In this document: positions 1 to 12,480 of the stretch, piece by piece | Layout: each line of letters starts with the position of its first letter | How positions within the stretch are numbered: the first letter of the stretch is position 1 | Origin: Artemia franciscana | Lineage: Eukaryota > Arthropoda > Branchiopoda > Anostraca > Artemiidae | DNA: 64,000 nt | Assembly: GCF_032884065.1 (NCBI RefSeq) | Contig: NC_088868.1 | Coordinates: 184,001-248,000, forward strand | Direction of reading: 5' to 3' | Program-made: the position numbers and the translations under genes | Notes under the pieces: generated by a model | What the model was told of the DNA's origin: nothing | Databases searched by the model: none | What the model saw: the letters and a program-made list of their open reading frames with translations, nothing else

Positions 1-70
1 GCGGACGACTTACTCCCCAACAGTTCCCATGGGAGGGGCTGCAAATTACAAACTATGTTGAAGTATGTTG
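1..70 (+). repeat. Family A fragment at window edge
   Basis: The first bases (GACGACTTACTCCCC, GGGAGGGGCTGCAA, ATTACAAACT) match an internal part of family A seen at about 61334-61387 and 40739-40790. Only this short piece is in the window, so the copy is either cut by the window edge or an old fragment. Confidence 0.6.
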
Positions 71-740
71 AAAAGGGCTGGTATATCGTGAAAGATATAT
101 CTCTTTATAAATAATTTCGTGAAGATTCATATATAAGTGCGTTTTTCCCTTTTTAATTTATTTTGTTTTTCTTATTGGTTTTGTTATTTTTATGTTCTGT
201 TTTTTTCTCTTTTGTTTGTTCTTTTCCTATGGCCCGATGACTTTTTTTAAGAAATATATGCATACATACATAATTCCACCAGCCAACAGAAACAAACTTC
301 ATCATCAACCTTTAAACATCAACAATTTTACGAGCCCAAAACTTCACCAAACGTACCTAGCAGTGATCCCCTCCTCTCCTACATTTATCGATGTGAGCTC
401 CTTCAGGTAATGTGTCAGCTCGCGACCTCGGAAAGGAATCCACAAGACCTACTTTGAATCTAGGTCTAATGCTACAATATATCTTTAAACTAATAAGTTA
501 GATAAGGGAAACAGACATTTAAAAAAGGAAGAATAGGGCATGAGTGCCTATAGTATCTAAATAGCCATCCATATGCCTTGTCCTCAAATTGGAAGTGTGA
601 AGGATAAACTGCAACCCTAATAAACTATTTAAAGTCCAGAGTGCTGTTTTCTTCTATGCACTAGTTCCACAAATGACAGAAATTTATGCTCCTTAATTAA
701 TCGTCACTTCTATTATAATTTAGCCAAAACCTTATCTTGA
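71..740. other. Unassigned AT-rich sequence
   Basis: No credible coding region, RNA gene or repeat was recognised. A short 72-codon open frame at 192-410 is rich in Phe and Lys/Asn as expected from AT-rich DNA and shows no domain. Confidence 0.5.
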
Positions 741-900
741 TCAATCAATCAATCAATCAATCAATTTATTAATACAAAAGAAAACTATTACAAAAGTAAA
801 TCAATTAATAGGCACAAGAAGCTATGCTTGTAATGGGCCACAGAGAACAAAAAAAAACATTTATAAAATATATACAAAAAAAAAAAAAAAAAAAAAAAAC
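741..900 (-). repeat. (TCAA)n tract and A-run, possible retroposon tail
   Basis: 741-765 is six copies of TCAA, and 876-899 is an uninterrupted A-run. Read on the minus strand, the sequence goes through TATTAATAAATTGATTGA into (TTGA)n, like the 3' tail of many non-LTR retrotransposons. The tail reading is inference; only the simple repeats are directly seen. Confidence 0.45.
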
Positions 901-2119
901 ACTGGAACAAGACAAGATTTTAAAAGAAGAGAAGTGACATACAAATAGGGATAGAATTAAAAGAGAGACAAAAATTATTTAACTGGAAAGAACCGACGAA
1001 ATAATGCCTTGCAGAAAGAAAAAGTCCTAAAGGGCAGTATAAATTATGCACAAGGAAACTTTAAAAGCTTGATAAAATAAACTCTCAAAACAACATTGGC
1101 TTACAAACATATACGGATCAAACTATGTCTTTCCCTCAATACAAATATGTACACCCTCCTCCAATTTGGAAGAACCAGTCCCTCCATTTCCCCAAAAACT
1201 AGGGGGCAAGGAGGGCAAAAACTTTCGAACCTTAACGCAGGTCATTTCATTTAGTCTTAAAAGGGGATTTTACACCGCGAAGCAATGACAAATTCCAATT
1301 TATCAATGCGAGCTATGAAATAAACTGGAAAAAAATTGAAATTAAAATTTTTAAATTTAACTTTTTATTTTTCAATAAAAGAGAGTTTGAAGCAGTGCAA
1401 ATATTTTTTCTGCTTGAAGAAATGTTATAAAAATATGTTTTCTGTCAGGAAGCAAAAGATATTGCAAAAGATATTTTGCTAAGAATGCATTATATTTCTG
1501 TCTCAATAACGCCATTCCTTTTTAATACAGAACAAAATAAAGACACAAAATATCAAAATCACCGACTATTTCACCTCAGTAAGACAGTAAAACCAATCAT
1601 AGATAAAATATCAATCACTTTTGCAGGAAATCACCAAAGAAAAAGATGAAAATTACCAGATTTAAGAAAAATACCAATTTTTTGTGAAAAATGACCAACT
1701 TTGTGTTCAACTCCGTGAATCAAGCACCTAGTGGGTGTACGTCCCGTCTAGCACCAACCCAATGTTAGGCTTCATGCATATATCGGAAACTTATTTCCGA
1801 TCAGTTTGAAACTTAATTTGCAAATACCATGGAAGCACATAAAGGACTTCCGACATCGTTACCACGGAGTGTTTGAAAAAAATGGACTTGCACTTTTAGG
1901 ATCAGTTTGTTCCTATATGAGGCTTCCGTTCCGTTTCAATGACGCGCTCAATTGATTCGGTGTTTGTAAAAGGCTGAGCCGCTCAAAAATTTCCAACCTG
2001 ATAAAATACGTGATTAAAGTGGGCTTCAAATTAAAATTATTTACATTAAATCAAGAAGGAAATATATTCTTGCTTATTAGACTTTAAGAAGGACCGATTT
2101 TTGTATAGATATCTTTTCA
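901..2119. other. Unassigned AT-rich sequence
   Basis: No supported gene or repeat. Open frames here are short and compositionally biased. Confidence 0.5.
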
Positions 2120-3780
2120 TGAAGGGGGCCACTCCCTTCATAATCGTAATAATTTCTCTTCGTTTTAAGTATTAATGTTGCTCCTTACTTTCAGGTGAAA
2201 AATCTTGTTTCTTCTATTTAATTTCTGATCGTTTTTTAAATAATGCTGGAAAATCTGGCCCCATCTCCAAGGAGAAACCCCACCCCCTTGGGAATATCCT
2301 CTAGAAAATTCGATTTCGGTGAAAATTTACCCCGGACAATTACGCTTAACAACTCTGCGCATAAAATTGAGACGGAAAAGAAAAAGCAATACATATAAAA
2401 AGAATTTGTATAAGAATTTTGGCAAATTCCCTCGGTGTATAATTTCCGAGGAGAAGTTAACTCTCTGGAAACTTCCCTCCCCACGGAAAATTCCCCCGTG
2501 GAAAAACACGGAGTAGAAAATTTGTCCCCCCCCCCAGAAAACGTATGCATGCATATCAATAGCAAACACTAAACGTAAACAATGGAAAAATCTTATAACT
2601 TAAGAACCTTTCCCCTGGGGCTTGGGGTGGGGTGTCATGTTATATCCAAAGGCATAAGTATTTGGCTTTTCAACTATGATGAAAAATATAGCTATCTAAA
2701 AAGTGTGATCGGAATATTTGGAGAAAAAAGAGGTGGGGGAGGGGGCCTAGTTACCCTTCAATTTCTTGTCCCTTAAAGACGGCACTAGAACGTTTAATTT
2801 CCGTTCGAATAAGCTCTCTCCCAATATTCTGGGACCACTGGGTCGATGCGACCACCCCTGGGGATAAAAAACAAACAAATAAACACGCATCCGTGAGCTT
2901 TCTTCTGGGAAAAAATACTAAATTCAAAATTTTGGCAGATAGGAGCTAGAAACCTATACAGTTGTTTTTAAAATAAGGCAAATTTCTCAGTCTCGTAACT
3001 TATGATGGGCAAGACTAAAGTTAATGAAATTCATATATTTAAAATCAGCATTAAAAGCCGATTTTTTTTATATATATTGGTATCAAAATTCCATTTTTTA
3101 GATTTTCTGTTGCTATTGAGCTAGGTGACGAACTGTAAGTAAGGAGTGACCCGGCTCAATAGTAACTGAAACTCTAAAAATGAAATTTTGATACCAAGAT
3201 ACATCATAAAAATCAGATTTTGCTGATTTCAAATATACAAGTTTCATCAAGTTTAGTTCTACCTATTAAAAGTTAAAAGCCTGAGAAAATTACCTTATTT
3301 TCAAAAAAAGGAAACATACCCTAAAATTCATAGAATCTTAATGAAAATCACACAATCAGATTCAGCGTATCAGAGAACCCTACTGTATATGTTTCAAGCT
3401 CCTGTCTGCAAAAATGTGGAATTTTGTATTTTTACCAAAAGAAAGATCATGGATCCTGGTTTGTTTGTTTGTTTTTTTTTCCCAGGGGTGATTGTGTCGA
3501 CCCAGTGGTCCTAGAATGTCGCGAGAAGTCTCATTCGAACGAAAATTAAAAGTTCTAGTGCCCTTTTTAAGTGACCGAAAAAGCTGGAGGGCTAGATACC
3601 TTCCCCTAAAGTCACCCGATCAAATTTAGAGATAGCCATTATGTTCAGCATAGTAAAAAAAACTAATAAATATGTCTTTGAGGATGAATTATTCCCCACA
3701 TTCCTCGAGGGAAGGGCTTCAAGTTGGGATCTTTGGCCATTGATTAAATATACTATTGGCAATTGCGAACGAATACCACC
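2120..3780. repeat. Two family A copies, head-to-head inverted
   Basis: About 2120-3125 carries family A in minus orientation, including GTTGCTCCTTACTTTCAG near 2173 and GGCACTAGAACGTTTAATTT near 2781. About 3130-3780 carries the same family in plus orientation (GTAAGGAGTGACCCGGCTCA at 3138, AAAAGTTCTAGTGCCCTTTT at 3548). The two hairpin-end segments meet at about 3125-3150, making an imperfect palindrome with arms of several hundred bases. Both arms are diverged from the fresher copies near 60 kb, so this is an old insertion pair. Short open frames inside it are repeat shadows. Confidence 0.7.
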
Positions 3781-3854
3781 AGATACATGTGTATATAAAT
3801 CTTTAAATTAGCCAATCAGCCAACCTGCTTTATAAGCCTAGGAGCCCAGCTGGA

Positions 3855-3935
3855 CATAATGAAACATGTTAAGAAAACAATTCTTACTCCATAATATGCG
3901 GGATAATCATACTTAACACATTTACGCTTTTTTCA
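3855..3935. repeat. Short dispersed repeat beside the Penelope remnant
   Basis: About 60 bases (AAAACAATTCTTACTCCATA onward) match 12270-12330 at roughly 80% by eye. It directly precedes the retroelement remnant on its 5' side. Confidence 0.45.
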
Positions 3936-5093
3936 CTTATAGCCCTTTGTAACAGAACTTCATCTTACTTCCATTATAGAGGCAATTTTACAGACAGAAA
4001 TACGGGCTTCCAATGGGCGCCTCCTTCACCAATTGAGGCTGATATTTTCATGGAAAACCTTGAAGAAAAGGCTATTTTGCAAAGTTTCTGTAAACCGGAA
4101 TTTTGGGTTCGTTTTAAAGATGATATTTTTTATTTGTGGGAGCATGGTGACGAGTCTCTGGAGTCTTTCCTTCACTTGCTTAAATCCTTGGATCCAAAAC
4201 TGAAATTTACTCAAGAATCACAGATAGAAAGACGTTTTCCTTTCTTAGATGTCCTGGTTCACCTAAATGATAAATGCTTCGAGTTTGGAGTCTATAGAAA
4301 ACCCACACATAGTGACCGATACTTAAATTATTCCTCTGATCATTCTACTGCTGTGAAAAGAGGAGTGGTTACTTCTCTAGTTAACAGAGCATTGCAAGTT
4401 TGTTCTCCACGTTTTCTGGGTCCTTAGCTTGACCACCTTAGATATATTTTATTTGGGAATGATTATCCAATTAGTTTAGCAAATTCTGTAATTGAAATAA
4501 GCATTAAAAAATTATCAGATATTGACACAGTAAACGCAAATCAAAGGGAAAATTCAGTTTATCTTGGTGTCCCGTACGTTAAACAGGTTTCAGACCCCAT
4601 TTCCAAAAATCTAAGGAAAAATAATGTTTACACTTACTATAGACCCAGAAAAACTATCAGTTCCCAACTCTACCAAGATAAAGGCGCTATCCCGATAGAT
4701 GAACACTCCGGTGTCTACAGAATTCCTTGCTCATGTGGTCTTTGGTACATCGGAATAACTGATCAACGACTTACGGATAGATTAACCCAGTACTCTACCT
4801 CAATTAATAACACCCTTAAAAAGCGAAAAAAAACAGAAATTTTTAACCTTGCCCTCTTGGAACACACATTTAATAATCCGGACCATGCTATTTCATTTGA
4901 CCAAGCTAACCTAATTTCGCATGACAAAGGTATTGCCCAGCACTACAAAGAAGCTGTTGAAATTTATAAATACAAACATTTAGGTCTAGCTTTGAACAGA
5001 GATTCAGATGGTTTAAGAATAAATGAGTCGTATTTCGGTTTTCTCAAAAGAGAAGCCGATACTTCAGTAATCCCTGAAATAAACCATGAATAA
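3936..5093 (+). pseudogene. Penelope-like element remnant (RT C-terminal part plus GIY-YIG endonuclease)
   Basis: A single reading frame is open from about 3936 to the TAA at 5091-5093 apart from one TAG at 4425-4427. The first part looks like the end of a Penelope-type reverse transcriptase: a degenerate substrate-binding stretch (FQWAPPSPIEADIFME), then RFKDDIFYLW at the catalytic box, where the family usually has Y-x-D-D, then FPFLDVLVHL and a YRKPTHSDRYLNYSSDH motif. Downstream of the stop, SGVYRIPCSCGLWYIGITDQ is a clear GIY-YIG nuclease core, typical of the C-terminus of Penelope-like elements. The N-terminal half of the RT is missing, so the copy is 5'-truncated. One stop in over 1.1 kb and no frameshift suggest a fairly young insertion. 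It lies about 1.1 kb upstream of host exon 1 in the same orientation. The family call is confident; activity is not expected. Confidence 0.88.
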
Positions 5094-6211
<1,118 letters not shown>

Positions 6212-6726
6212 ATGGATTCACGAAGGAAGTTTTCAAGTGTATCTAAGGAGAAGGGATGTACCCCGATTTGCCGATGCCGAGTTTTATATTTGGGCTCAGC
6301 TGTACCTCATATGACTAAAGATGGATTGCAAGGGATACAGGAACCACTTCGAGAGTTGTACCCCGAAAAAGGAGCCGTGGGAGCTAAAGGGATTGACTCA
6401 TGGCTAAGCGTGTGGAGCAACGGATTACTCCTTGAAAATGTTGATGAGAATCATAAACGAGTTACAAGGTTCTTTCCTATTGAGACTTTACACTATTGTG
6501 CAGCTGTTAGATATGTGAGAGTGACTAGTGGAACTGGTGGTCCAGATGAAATGGACGGGGAGAAGGAGGCTAGGTTCTTGCCTTTAGATTCTCCCTTTGC
6601 TCGAATGCCGAATGCCGCCCATCCCCCCTTGTTTGCTGCTATACTGAGAAGAACAACGGGAATAAAAGTATTGGAGTGTCACGCATTTATTTGCAAAAGG
6701 GAAGCAGCTGCCAACGCTCTAGTCAG
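6212..6726 (+). CDS. PTB/PID-domain protein, exon 1 (start codon to split Arg codon)
   Basis: This exon encodes the first 171 residues plus two bases of an Arg codon. After a basic start (MDSRRKFSSVSKEKG), residues from about 22 read CRVLYLGSAVPHMTKDGLQG, the first strand and helix of a phosphotyrosine-binding domain. Then come IDSWLSVWSNGLLLENVDEN, TRFFPIETLHYCAAVRYV and LPLDSPFARMPNAAHPPLFA. The exon ends in HAFICKREAAANALVR, the start of the C-terminal helix. PTB domains bind NPxY-type peptides or phosphoinositides in cytoplasmic adaptors, so an adaptor role is inferred. I believe similar proteins are widely conserved in arthropods, but I cannot name an orthologue. The ATG is set by an upstream in-frame stop at 6194. 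The donor is AG|GTGAGG at 6726/6727; reading through it meets TGA at 6728-6730. Composition and codon use look like real coding sequence, unlike the flanking repeats. Confidence 0.93.
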
Positions 6727-6813
6727 GTGAGGCGCAACATAGGCCTTGTGAATATTAGTCTATATTATTGGGTAGAGTAGAGTATGATCTCGAGAATGTA
6801 CACAAGAAAAAAA

Positions 6814-7345
6814 AATTGTGGAAACTTTCAGGGATGAATCTACAGACTAAAGTATGTCCCGGGAAGGTATTTTGAAGCAACTACCTCCACTCCTTCTCCC
6901 TCTAGTGGGACCCTGACCTTTGATGACCTTTAAAAATATGTGTGTTATAAAAGTGAACCCTTGGAAAATAGATCTTCTGCTTAATTGAAGTACAACAAAA
7001 TTGTTTTCAGCTTCATATCTTTGCTCAATTCCATTTTAGGCCTATAAGGTTTTAAAGATATGCAAATACATTTCCTAAATTTCGAAAAAAAAAACATTGA
7101 TTTGGCTCAAAATTCTACTCAAATAACAGAAATTGCATTTCCAGAACTAAAGGCAGAGAAAAAGCAACTAGTAACTGAACTTCGAGGTAAAATGTTGTTT
7201 TGTCAAAATTTCAATAGGTATAGACCTGTCATGTAGGCAAATTTCAGGGCCCTTTAGAGGGAGAAGGAGTGGAGGTCGGTACTTCCCGGGACATGCTTTA
7301 GCCTGTAGACCCATCCCTGAAAGTTTCATTTTCCTAACCTAAACC
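6814..7345. mobile_element. Foldback/MITE-like element just inside intron 1
   Basis: The left arm (about 6820-6905; ACTTTCAGGGATGAATCTAC, TATGTCCCGGGAAGGT, CTCCACTCCTTCTCCCTCTA) is repeated inverted on the right (about 7250-7335; TAGAGGGAGAAGGAGTGGAG, ACTTCCCGGGACATGCTTTA, CCATCCCTGAAAGTTTC). The arms are about 90 bp with a few mismatches and enclose about 340 bp of AT-rich sequence without coding capacity. It begins about 90 bp after the splice donor. Confidence 0.7.
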
Positions 7346-10300
7346 CTTTCCGAGATAGCAAAAAATCAATTAACTAGAATTTTACCTAATTGTGGATAAG
7401 GCATAAGCTTAGGCTATCCAAATCTGTTTATATCCAGTTTTGTTACGTTTTTACGAGTCAGACAAACATTTCGGGAGGGGGGGGGTTCACCATATCAATT
7501 GATGCTTGCTTGTCTAAGACAACTGGCAATTCAGGCTGTGGAGGTGGCCAGTGGGTTAATTTTGCTCATAGGACAGAAATCAAATATAAAAAAAGAATAA
7601 GGGTAAAAGACCAGTTTTCTTAGGCATTCCACAAAAATAGAGATGGGTTTCTGGACCGCCCCTATTTTACTACAGAATGCTGCAATGTTAGGGTCGTAGC
7701 AAGAGCCCCACCTTTTTGGTAAAATTTTCACCAATAATTCGTCAGCATGAATTAAAAACGAGGTCAAGTCACAATGACCAGCATTTGATCACAACGAGTC
7801 ACAACAGTTCTCACAATCATTTAGGGTTTCCTGCCAGTTTTCCAAACCAAAAACAAAGTTTTTTCAGTGTAGTAGCTTAGGTTCGTTTTCAATCCAAAAA
7901 AAAAAAAAAAAAAATCAATCAGCCAAAACTAGAAAACAAGTAAGTTTGAAGAATATGTCAATTTTTACAATATTTTGAACGACAAATGCAATGGTAGTTT
8001 TATTTCTTATCCATTTCATCATTTAATTCTTTTATGAATCTCCGAAGGGGGGAGGTGCAAGCGATCAGTCTGTCCCATTTAACTAGGTTTCATTCTCTCC
8101 TGTCACATATACAGGGTACCTCGTGGCCTGGTCTTCAGTTTCTTAAGATTTTCCATATGTCCATTTAGTTGCTAAATATCAAACCTCGGTTTTATTTATT
8201 TGATGAGCTTCCCCGTCCTCCCTCCAAAAAAATTCGGTACAAGCTTTGTTTTTTCCTCTTTAAGTTTGTTGCTTACGCTAGACACCAGACAGCATAGTTT
8301 CAGAAAAACACTTAATAAAAATCCGTTAACACCATTAACCAGAAAACTCCCTAATTACGGCAAGGTTATTAGGTTACTAAGGCAAGGCTATTTATCAATT
8401 GCCTCACTTATGGTGATAAAGGCGACGTATTTTTCAGTCTAACCTTGTGCAGAACGCTTGCTATATTAACTAGTGTAACCAGGTACCTAGTATAGAGTTG
8501 CACAGTATTAGAAGCAAAAATGCGCCGAGTGCGCCGTTTCTTAAGCAAAATGTGCAAAAAGTGGAATTTTCAAACAGAACTAAAAAGTACTGAAATTGGA
8601 AAACTCAATGCGGAACAATTTCAAAAGCACCCAAATTATTCAAACATACCCATTCTGAGATCACTAACATTAGTAAGTAATGCTTCCCCTCTTATTAGCA
8701 GAATCCAATTCAGTTTTAAGTCCTGAACTATTATTTACTTTTTGTTTAAATAGTGTACTGTAATAAATTTATAAATTAATAGGCCCGTGTCTTGGCTAAT
8801 CTATCTGCTAAAACCTTAGATGAATAGATAGAAAACGATAATTTGAAAGAGATTACTCTTACTCTTGATAACTATTTACATTTTTACTTAATGAACGAAC
8901 GTTTTGTTATCTGCTCTTTTCCCAGTGGCATTGGTTTATCAAAAAAGACATTGTAAGTAACCTTTTATTTGTCCAAATTTTAAAGCTTCGAATTAAAAAA
9001 AAGACTTTTAATTTGATATTTACAATCAGTTTTTTTTTACATCAATGTATGTGAAATATTTCAGAAAATACAAAAAAAGCAATTTACTGATAATTTTTGA
9101 AATGCTGAACTGATTGAAGATGGACATCAGGCTTGCCAACTTGCAAAGTTTTTGTGTGCAATACACTCTTTTTTTCATTGCACCCTTTTACTCCACGGAC
9201 CGAATTGGCACTCTGCCAATTATTTGCTCTTTGTACTCCTTTACGAAATAATGGCCCAAGCAGCCGGTATGATCTCTGTTATCTCTATTTGTGCCGTCCC
9301 AAAATCGTCTTTTTAGTATTTCCAACCATTTTTGAAGAAGTAGATCAAAGTATAAATAACAAATGAAAATATGGTAACTAAAAAACAAATTCTGTAGTAG
9401 GAAGTCGAAAACTGTTTGGTGCAACCATTCTTCTTAAAAATGGAAAATTGAATAGAACAACAACCAAAATAAACCTTTTGAAAGTCTACTCTCAAACTGC
9501 TACAATTGTGCAAAGGCTTTAGGCCTATGCACCATTTTAAAACCATTTTTTTGAAATATGTCATTTAAAAAAAATAAAATTCTTATCTTACCAGCCAGCA
9601 AAGAATCAAGAGAATATGATTGTCTGGGCTTCTGGTACATAAAATATTGGATCCATTGACTTCTTGCATATTGCAGGCTTTTGAATGAGATTAATCGATG
9701 GAAATTGGTCACATTTTATATTGATTTTAACGCTATATTGAACGCAAGAATGGCTTTCCTACTACTTAACCAGAGGAATTTATTCCCTGATGTTTTTAGT
9801 GCAGAAAATAATGCTTTTTTATATAGGAAGATAGCGTAAAGAAATGTGTTATTATTTTAACTTGCCTGTTGTTTAGACTTGCATACTGTCCATTGTGTGT
9901 CAGTTGTAACCTTTATTGTTCTATATGGGGTATGAAACTTGTTCGATTCTGGAAATTATTATTTAAAAACTATGTTAACAAGAAATTAAGATATTGCATT
10001 CCTTACATATTCTGTAACTCATTTGATTGTTAGCTTTAACTATTAATTTATCTATGTGAGGTAGAATGTAATTTTGTGTGCTGTTTTGAAGATTGGTTAA
10101 TCCGTTTAGTTTCTGCCTCCTTAAAAACCTCACTGCTGATAGTTATAAACAGTCATGTATTGAGTGTGGGAGCATGGTCCATTAATGCTCGCCATTCTTC
10201 TTTTAAATCACAAGATTTTTGTGGTTTTTCCTATGTTTGCTTTGTGTCTGCGTTCTTTTTTTTAATTTGTGCTCTATTTGAAATTATGGACCGCTCCAGA

Positions 10301-10489
10301 GTCGATTTCTGTGTACGTTCCTTATTACAAGGTTGAACCTCTTTTTGTAAATCCTCATATTTGCACATATGTGAAGTTGCAGTATCTGACAAAATCTGGT
10401 TTATGTATCTGTATTCGGAGATAACTACGTTATTGGTATATTTTAATTAATTATTTAATATATGGAATTGGTATTTTGGTTAGGTTAGG
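7346..10489. other. Intronic sequence without recognised features
   Basis: AT-rich, with an A-run near 7896-7913. Short open frames at 7390-7767, 8200-8442, 8520-8726 and 9133-9712 show no domain or coding bias. None is supported. Confidence 0.5.
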
Positions 10490-10494
10490 TATTT

Positions 10495-10655
10495 AGTATA
10501 ATGCGTCCTGTGCGGCCTACTTTCAGCAATTTTCTGCCGTAGTTCCTATAATTTTGTTAATAAAGTAATTGTATTTTCATCATATTTTGGTATATTTTAT
10601 TAGGATTAAACCTACTTCACTTCTTGGGTGTATTCCGTATAATTAAACAAGTACC
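10495..10655 (-). mobile_element. End of a MITE related to 24053-24545
   Basis: Bases 10500-10650 match, in inverse orientation, the left half of the element at 24053: TGCGGCC, AATTTTGTTAATAAA, CATATTTTGGTATATTTTAT and the terminal CTTCACTTCTTGGGTGT. Only this half is clear. The matching opposite terminus was not found. Confidence 0.55.
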
Positions 10656-10957
10656 TTCGTTTGACTTGGAAAAATCTGCTCCAACTTTGCCCCCCCCCCA
10701 GGATTTTGACGAAACTATGGTACTGCTGCTTTGTTTCTTTTTCATAGGTCTTTTGCTATTATTTCATTCTTTTGAAGTACGGACAGTCAAGGAAATAGTT
10801 TGTTATGTTATCTCAAGATTGTGAATGAGCTTAAAACAAAAAATGTGTCCTCCAATAAACTGTGATAAACAACTAGCATTGTTTTCCAGTAGAAGTCCTA
10901 TAATAAGAACCAAAAACATTCTAAAATTTACACCAGCCTTGACATAATTTTCTAATC

Positions 10958-11063
10958 TACACAGGGTACAACCTGATAGGGTTGTACCCTATAGGGTATT
11001 GTACCCTGTAGGGTACTATGTAAGCCTATACCCTATAGGGTATAGGCTTACATAGGGTACAAC
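10958..11063. repeat. Palindrome cluster with a perfect 40-bp inverted repeat
   Basis: 11016-11055 is a perfect spacerless palindrome: the left half begins CTATGTAAGCCTATACCC and the right half ends GGGTATAGGCTTACATAG. Just left of it are further copies of the core ACCCTATAGGGT and variants (GGTTGTACCCTATAGGGTA, TTGTACCCTGTAGGGTA). No coding sequence overlaps. Confidence 0.9.
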
Positions 11064-11649
11064 CGTGATAAAATAGGCTACATTGAGAACGGACAGGTTT
11101 GTCTCATTTGAAATCGCCGAGGTATTCGATGAATATTACATGTATCAAACAGGCACACGCATATTTCTGTCTTTGGGCCCTACACACTTCTTCCTGCTGT
11201 CTCAATTTTTTTTTATGATTTCAACCACGATTCCTTGTATGGTTCACATAATTCATCTGTTTCTTTTGTGATTTTAAATAAAAACTTGCATTTCCAGTTG
11301 AAAGCAAAGAGCAACATTAAAACTCATAAAGAACCGAAATTATTCCCTATATGAAGGGGTCTGCTCCCTACACTACCCCCATCATGCTAAAGCTTTATGG
11401 TGCTTAACTGAAAACATTAATTAGGTTAACAATTGTAATTAGTTGTTAATTATAAGGGTTTATTAATCAATTGCCTTTAAAACATCTGAACTGAAAATTT
11501 ATAGTTTAAAGTAAGTATGCAATAAGCTGTTTCATTCTTTGGGAACTTTGCATACTACTGTTTATCCTATTCCAATTGCCCAAACACTTGGCAATTGGAC
11601 ACTGGGTAAGTAATCTTTTTTTTTTCAAGTGCCCAAAGACTTCCATTGC

Positions 11650-12080
11650 GAAAATTAGAACGAGTCAAAAACAAAATTGAAGAACTTAGAAATATGCAGT
11701 TAAAAGATAAGTGACTGCGAGATTCATAACGACTCAAAAACGAAAGTGAAGAACAAAACAAATTTGCGGTTACAATACATACAACAATGAGGATCAGAAC
11801 GAATCAAAAGGAAAATTAAGAACAGAGAAATGTGTGGTTAGAAGATATACGACCGTGAGAACAAAGAAATATGCAGCTAGAAGATAATCAGCAGCGAGAA
11901 TTACAAGCAACAGCATGAATCAGAACTTGTCAAAGATGAAAGTTAAGAACAAAGAATTGTAGGTTTAGGAGACAAGCTAAAGCAAGTATCAAGAGTGTCA
12001 AAAATAACAATGTACAACAAAGAACTGTACTTTTAAAGAACAGCGAAAATAAGAATGAGTCAAAAATGAAACCGCAAAAG
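11650..12080. repeat. Degenerate ~70-bp minisatellite, purine-rich on + strand
   Basis: The anchor GAGTCAAAAACGAAA-like motif recurs at about 11661, 11730, 11800, 11925, 11995 and 12056. Each is followed by GAAGAACAAAGAA and a TATGCGGTTAGAAGATAA-like stretch. Spacing is close to 70 bp, with one interval of 125 bp. Units differ by many substitutions, so the array is old. Minus-strand open frames here are shadows of the array. Confidence 0.75.
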
Positions 12081-12194
12081 GAAAAAAAGGTACTTGTGTA
12101 CATAATGGTACACACTCGAGGACAAACCAGTTTTATGTGTCTGCATGAAGAAACAATTAGCTTGAGATGAGAACAAGTGACAGGCGACAGAATA

Positions 12195-12480
12195 CATTAG
12201 GCTTGTATAATTGGGGCTATAAATTTGCACATTAGGGGGGTCGGGGTAAAGTATTTCCACAGCGTAAAGTTAGAAAACAATTCTTACTTCATAATATACA
12301 GGATAATTGTAGCTAACACATTTTGCATGCAGATCCGCTATACTTTCCCCTTCCCTAATTTGCAAATATATAGCCCAAATTTGTATCTAAAGTATTATAT
12401 TTTCATCACATTTTGGTATGTTTCATTAGGATTGACCTAACTTCACTTCTCGACTGTGTACCATTATATACACAAGTGCC
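12195..12480. mobile_element. Fragmentary foldback and MITE terminus
   Basis: GGGGCTATAAATTTGCACAT near 12213 and TTTGCAAATATATAGCCCAA near 12359 are imperfect inverted copies of each other and of the palindrome at 55637-55743. The stretch 12405-12480 ends with TTCATTAGGATTGACCTAAC and CTTCACTTCTCGACTGTGTA, matching the terminus of the MITE at 24480-24545. Confidence 0.55.

Noticed and set aside
8520-8726. 68-codon basic open frame (starts MRRVRRFLSKMCKKW)
   Set aside because: The basic start is suggestive, but there is no splice logic, no recognised domain and no flanking support.
10958-11063. Interstitial telomere repeat
   Set aside because: The AGGGT/ACCCT phrases alternate direction as palindromes and do not form a head-to-tail TTAGG array.
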